Shown here: piece by piece, positions 60,711 to 64,000 of the stretch
Position numbering within the stretch: the stretch's first letter is position 1
How the letters are laid out: each line of letters begins with the position of its first letter
Source of the DNA: Pseudomonas hunanensis
GTDB lineage: Bacteria; Pseudomonadota; Gammaproteobacteria; Pseudomonadales; Pseudomonadaceae
Reading direction: 5' to 3'
Assembly (NCBI RefSeq): GCF_013393325.1
Contig: NZ_QJRC01000094.1
Coordinates: 1-64,000 of the forward strand
DNA: 64,000 nt
Translations under genes and position numbers: made by a program
The notes under the pieces: generated by a model
Database searches by the model: none
Told to the model about the DNA's origin: nothing
The model's input: only the letters and a program-made list of their open reading frames with translations

Positions 60711-60834
60711 GAGCTTCACTTGGCAACCCGCGGTGGGCGGGCGCAGGCCGGAATCCGTGCGCGCGCCTGCCTGCATGGTTCGCCTTTGCGTGTTTTCCAC
60801 CGGGATGCATTCATTCCTGCAGCAGTGGAACGAC

Positions 60835-62961
60835 ATGTCCCGTATGTTCAAGCTTCACCCCCTGGCGGCCTGCCTGGCCGTCGCCCTGCCGGCCTTGGCC
60901 GATGACCGTGCCCCGCCGCCTCTGGCCTTGCCTTCCACGGCCATCACCGACACCCTCGACAGCCACGCCATCGACCTGGCCACGCCTACCCAGGCCGGCT
61001 CGCGCCTTGGCCTGAGTGCCCTGGAAACACCCGCCAGTACCAGCAGCATCAGTGCCGAGCAGATTCAGCAGCGCAACAACCTCACCGTGCAGGATGCGGT
61101 GACCCGCTCGCCGGGCATCACCTTCGTCGGCTCCCCAGGCGACGGCGGCACCGGCCTGTCCGCCCGCGGCTTTGCCGGGCACAGTTCGGTGATGACCCTG
61201 TTCGACGGCGCGCGCCTTTACACCGGCGCCGGCACGCAAACGTTCCCTGTCGACCCGTGGATGGTCGAACGTATCGATGTGATTCGCGGCCCGGCTTCGG
61301 TACTGCATGGCGAAGGCGCCACCGGCGCGGTCGTCAACGTGATCCCGAAAAAAACGTTTGCCGGCGAAGTGCGCAACCACCTGCGTCTGGGCTACGGCTC
61401 ATGGGACCGTCAGCAGCTCGGCCTGGACAGCGGCGGCAGCCTCAGCGAGCGCCTGAGCTATCGCCTTACGCTGAACCAGCAAGATGGCAATGGTTGGGTC
61501 GACCGCACCCATTCGCGCAGCCTGGCCGTTAGCGCAGCGCTGCGTTTCGATGCCAGTGACGACCTCAGCTTCACCCTCGCCCACGACCGTGGCGAGGCGC
61601 AGCCCGCCAACTACTACGGCACGCCGCTGATCGACGGCCACTATCGCAGTAGCCTGCGCAACAAGAACTACAACGTACAGAATGACGTGCAGCGTTATGA
61701 CGACGAGTGGACCCGGCTGACCACCGATTGGACGCTGAACGACCACCTCAGCGCCAGCAACCAGCTGTACTACATCAAGAGCCGCCGCCACTGGCGCAAC
61801 GCCGAAGACTACAGCTGGGACGCCGAGCGTCAGCAGTTGCTGCGCGGCAGCTACCTGGAGATCAAGCACAACCAGGAACAGTTCGGCGACCGCCAGACCT
61901 TCACCTTCGACCACACCCTGTTCGGCCTGGCCAGCAAGACCGTGGTCGGGGCCGAGTACAACAAGGTGCGCTTCAACGTCGACAGCAATTCACCCTACAA
62001 CGATGTCGGCGGCGACTACATCGACCCATGGCAACCGCAGCCCGGTGGGTTCCACAGTGCCTCGCCGCTGCGACCGCAAACCTTGTCCACCACCCATACC
62101 TTTGCCCTGTTCGCCGAGAACCGCCTGCAGCTCAGCGACCGGCTGTCGCTGGTAACCGGCGTGCGCCGCGACCAGAACCACATCGACCGCGACAACCTGA
62201 CCAACGACAGCCGCAGTGACCGCAGCCTGCAAGGTGGCAACTGGCGCGCTGGGCTGGTGTTCGCGGTCACTGACGACCTGTCACTGTATGGCCAGTACTC
62301 CACCAGCGAGGAAGGGGTCAACAACCTCATCAGCCTCAGCCCCACCCAGATGCACTATGACTTGACCGAAGCGAAGCAGACCGAGGTAGGCCTGAAGCAG
62401 CGCTTCTGGGAAGGCCGTGGCGAATGGACACTGGCCGCCTACCACATCGTCAAGAAGAAGCTGCTGGTAGACGACCCGATCACCCACGAGAAGCAACAGG
62501 CTGGCCAGCAGACCTCCGATGGCCTCGAAGCGACCTTGGAACTGGCGCTGGCGCACCAATGGCAGGTGTCTGCCAACGCATCGCTGGTGCGCGCAAGGTA
62601 TGACGACTTCGACGAGATGGTCGGCGGCGTGGCGCAGGACCGTGCCGGCAACCGGCCGGCAAACGTGCCACGGCGTACCGCCAACCTGTGGTTGAGCAAA
62701 GGTTTCGGCCAACAGGTGGAAGCCGGCATTGGCGCGCGCTATGTGGATGAGCGTTATGCCGACACCGCCAATACCCAAAGCGCCCCCGGCTACACCGTGG
62801 TCGATGCCAACATCGCCTGGCAGGTGTTGCCTGATGTACGGCTGGGGTTGCAGTTGAACAACCTGTTCGATCGCGAGTATGTGCAGTCGGCGTTCAGCGG
62901 GCAGCAGTGGTTGATGGGGATGCCGCGCTCGTATTTTGCGACGGTGGATTACACCTTCTGA
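60835..62961 (+). CDS. TonB-dependent receptor under B12 riboswitch
   Basis: A 708-residue outer-membrane receptor with a short signal peptide (PLAACLAVALPALA), a plug (about residues 60-170, TPASTSSISAEQIQQRNNLT; VERIDVIRGPASVLHGEG) and a beta-barrel ending in SYFATVDYTF. No STN domain. The riboswitch suggests uptake of cobalamin, a precursor or another corrinoid, though the length and plug are more siderophore-receptor-like than classical BtuB (about 600 residues). The start 60835 is chosen over the ATG inside the riboswitch; 60844 is also possible. Confidence 0.88.
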   Translation: MSRMFKLHPLAACLAVALPALADDRAPPPLALPSTAITDTLDSHAIDLATPTQAGSRLGLSALETPASTSSISAEQIQQRNNLTVQDAVTRSPGITFVGSPGDGGTGLSARGFAGHSSVMTLFDGARLYTGAGTQTFPVDPWMVERIDVIRGPASVLHGEGATGAVVNVIPKKTFAGEVRNHLRLGYGSWDRQQLGLDSGGSLSERLSYRLTLNQQDGNGWVDRTHSRSLAVSAALRFDASDDLSFTLAHDRGEAQPANYYGTPLIDGHYRSSLRNKNYNVQNDVQRYDDEWTRLTTDWTLNDHLSASNQLYYIKSRRHWRNAEDYSWDAERQQLLRGSYLEIKHNQEQFGDRQTFTFDHTLFGLASKTVVGAEYNKVRFNVDSNSPYNDVGGDYIDPWQPQPGGFHSASPLRPQTLSTTHTFALFAENRLQLSDRLSLVTGVRRDQNHIDRDNLTNDSRSDRSLQGGNWRAGLVFAVTDDLSLYGQYSTSEEGVNNLISLSPTQMHYDLTEAKQTEVGLKQRFWEGRGEWTLAAYHIVKKKLLVDDPITHEKQQAGQQTSDGLEATLELALAHQWQVSANASLVRARYDDFDEMVGGVAQDRAGNRPANVPRRTANLWLSKGFGQQVEAGIGARYVDERYADTANTQSAPGYTVVDANIAWQVLPDVRLGLQLNNLFDREYVQSAFSGQQWLMGMPRSYFATVDYTF

Positions 62962-62966
62962 CCTGA

Positions 62967-63022
62967 GTTGCCTGAACCGGCCTCTTCGCGGGCGCGCCCG
63001 CGAAGAGGCCTGCACAGGCAAC
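62967..63022. repeat. REP hairpin
   Basis: An inner perfect 15-bp stem (62979-62993 with 62996-63010) is enclosed by GTTGCCTG/CAGGCAAC. It lies right after the receptor stop and may terminate it. Confidence 0.8.
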
Positions 63023-63049
63023 ACAAAAACCTCTACCAGCCTCCAATAA

Positions 63050-63071
63050 ATTAGTTATAAGATAACGTTTC
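63050..63071. promoter_or_regulatory. Zur-like palindrome
   Basis: The core GTTATAAGATAAC (63054-63066) is followed by GTTTC, close to the gammaproteobacterial Zur consensus GTTATA-N-TATAACATTTC, with two mismatches over the right half. It precedes the DUF1624 gene by 32 nt. Confidence 0.45.
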
Positions 63072-63102
63072 ACATGACATTCATTCCTATCAGCGACCCT
63101 CC

Positions 63103-64000
63103 ATGACAAGCGCCAGCGCCACGCCCACCTTGATCACCCAGCGCCTGCAGAGCATCGATGCCCTGCGCGGCCTGGTGATCCTGTTCATGCTTTTGGACCA
63201 TGTCCGCGAGACCTTTTTCCTGCACCGCCAGGTCAGCGACCCCATGGCCATCGACAGCACCGAGCCTGCGCTGTTCGTCAGCCGCACACTGGCCCACCTC
63301 TGCGCACCGGTGTTCGTCCTGCTGACCGGCCTGTCGGCCTGGCTGTACGGCGAGAAGCATCAGGGCCGTAGCGATGTCTCGGCATTCCTGTTCAAGCGCG
63401 GGCTGTTCCTGGTGGTGCTGGAGTTCACCCTGGTCAACTTCGCCTGGACCTTCCAGTTGCCGCCCAGCGTGATCTATCTGCAAGTGATCTGGGCCATCGG
63501 CGTCAGCATGATCGCCTTGTCCCTGCTGGTGTGGCTGCCACGCGCCGCACTGCTCACCCTGGGCGCCATCATCGTCGCCGGCCACAACCTGCTCGACGGC
63601 CTGCACGTTGGCGTGGGGTCAGCCCTGCACGTGCCCTGGGCAATCCTGCACGACCGCGGCTGGCTTGAATGGTCGGAAAACCTGCGCCTGCGCACGTCGT
63701 ATCCGGTGCTGCCGTGGATCGGCGTCATTGCCCTGGGTTATGGCCTGGGCCCCTGGTTCGCGCGCGGCAGCGAGGCCGGACAACGCCAGCAACGCCTGCT
63801 GACGGCCGGGTTGCTCGCACTCCTGGGCTTTGTCCTGCTGCGCCTGTTCAACGGCTATGGTGAGGCGCCGTGGAGCGGTTACCCCACCTTCACGCAAACG
63901 TTGATGAGCTTCTTCAACATCACCAAATACCCACCGTCGCTACTGTTCCTGGCCCTGACCCTGGGCTGCGGCCTTGTGTTGCTGCGCGCCTTCGAGCGGG
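63103..64000 (+). CDS. DUF1624 membrane protein (acyltransferase-like), partial
   Basis: The N-terminal 299 codons of a polytopic membrane protein that runs off the window. It has RLQSIDALRGLVILFMLLDH at the start (catalytic-type His and Asp of the acyltransferase-3/HGSNAT-like superfamily), then at least seven hydrophobic helices. DUF1624 members resemble heparan-alpha-glucosaminide N-acetyltransferases. Substrate unknown. ATG 63103; an ATG 30 nt upstream is closed by a stop. Confidence 0.85.
   Translation, partial: MTSASATPTLITQRLQSIDALRGLVILFMLLDHVRETFFLHRQVSDPMAIDSTEPALFVSRTLAHLCAPVFVLLTGLSAWLYGEKHQGRSDVSAFLFKRGLFLVVLEFTLVNFAWTFQLPPSVIYLQVIWAIGVSMIALSLLVWLPRAALLTLGAIIVAGHNLLDGLHVGVGSALHVPWAILHDRGWLEWSENLRLRTSYPVLPWIGVIALGYGLGPWFARGSEAGQRQQRLLTAGLLALLGFVLLRLFNGYGEAPWSGYPTFTQTLMSFFNITKYPPSLLFLALTLGCGLVLLRAFER

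Noticed and set aside
60577..60834. Upstream start of the last TonB receptor
   Set aside because: It lies inside the cobalamin riboswitch and would remove the signal peptide from the N-terminus.
1..64000. tRNA/rRNA genes, CRISPR arrays, insertion sequences, integrase or phage genes
   Set aside because: Scanned for and not seen; all long inverted repeats found are REP-type palindromes or hairpins near gene ends.

Overview
The window looks like a chromosomal segment of a fluorescent Pseudomonas of the P. putida group. The evidence is the high GC content, a pyoverdine locus (pvdA, an fpvGHJK-fpvCDEF-type operon, thioesterase, MbtH), candidate PvdS (iron-starvation) and Fur sites, P. putida-style REP palindromes, and many short overlapping operons. 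No rRNA, tRNA, CRISPR array, transposase or intact prophage gene was seen. Both ends cut through genes.

Layout. 0-3.1 kb: the 5' part of an acetolactate synthase, then RidA, a PNPOx-family flavoprotein and an atypical SDR on the minus strand, followed by two decayed LysR C-terminal fragments and a doubtful small membrane protein. 3.2-4.8 kb: PbpG and a FlxA-like coiled-coil protein. 4.8-15.3 kb: iron and pyoverdine. pvdA sits behind a PvdS-type box. The eight-gene fpv operon (reduction and periplasmic handling of ferripyoverdine) sits behind a Fur-like box. On the minus strand come a DUF1615 lipoprotein, an isochorismatase-like hydrolase, a type II thioesterase and mbtH, the last two behind a second PvdS-like box. 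15.9-22.8 kb: purU-folD plus a four-subunit sarcosine-oxidase-type operon, which together form an N-demethylation and one-carbon oxidation unit. 22.8-27.4 kb: a five-gene lipid-modification operon (NTF2-like, SDR, FAD oxidoreductase, DUF1365, Cfa-type methyltransferase). Its upstream region carries four TGTACA-type repeats, as expected for CarH/LitR-type photoreceptor control. 27.4-29.4 kb: a LysR regulator divergent from a secreted esterase.

29.5-35.3 kb: a DUF1330 gene divergent from a RibBX-type riboflavin enzyme, then a four-gene polyamine-type ABC importer. The two intergenic regions share an 11-bp operator-like sequence. 35.3-39.4 kb: a PstS-like/OmpA chimera, a TerC-family membrane protein and an SPFH protein. 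39.4-53.7 kb: ordinary accessory metabolism and regulation, including acyl-CoA dehydrogenase with a LysR, cysteine desulfurase, a RES/Xre toxin-antitoxin pair, nitroreductase, LysE and SotB exporters, an alcohol dehydrogenase with a divergent AraC regulator, and TetR with a quinone reductase.

53.7-57.7 kb: a cell-surface signalling set (ECF sigma factor, FecR-type anti-sigma factor, TonB receptor with signalling domain) with two Fur-like boxes. 57.7-60.5 kb: ThpR, an LpxO-like hydroxylase, an AhpD-like protein and a GNAT. 60.5-64 kb: a cobalamin riboswitch ahead of a second TonB-dependent receptor, then a DUF1624 membrane acyltransferase behind a Zur-like palindrome. The dominant theme is metal and siderophore acquisition with its regulation, interrupted by a one-carbon/demethylation operon and a probable light-responsive lipid operon. 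The leads most worth testing are the shared ribBX/ABC operator, the light-type promoter, and the cobalamin and Zur-type control of the last two genes.
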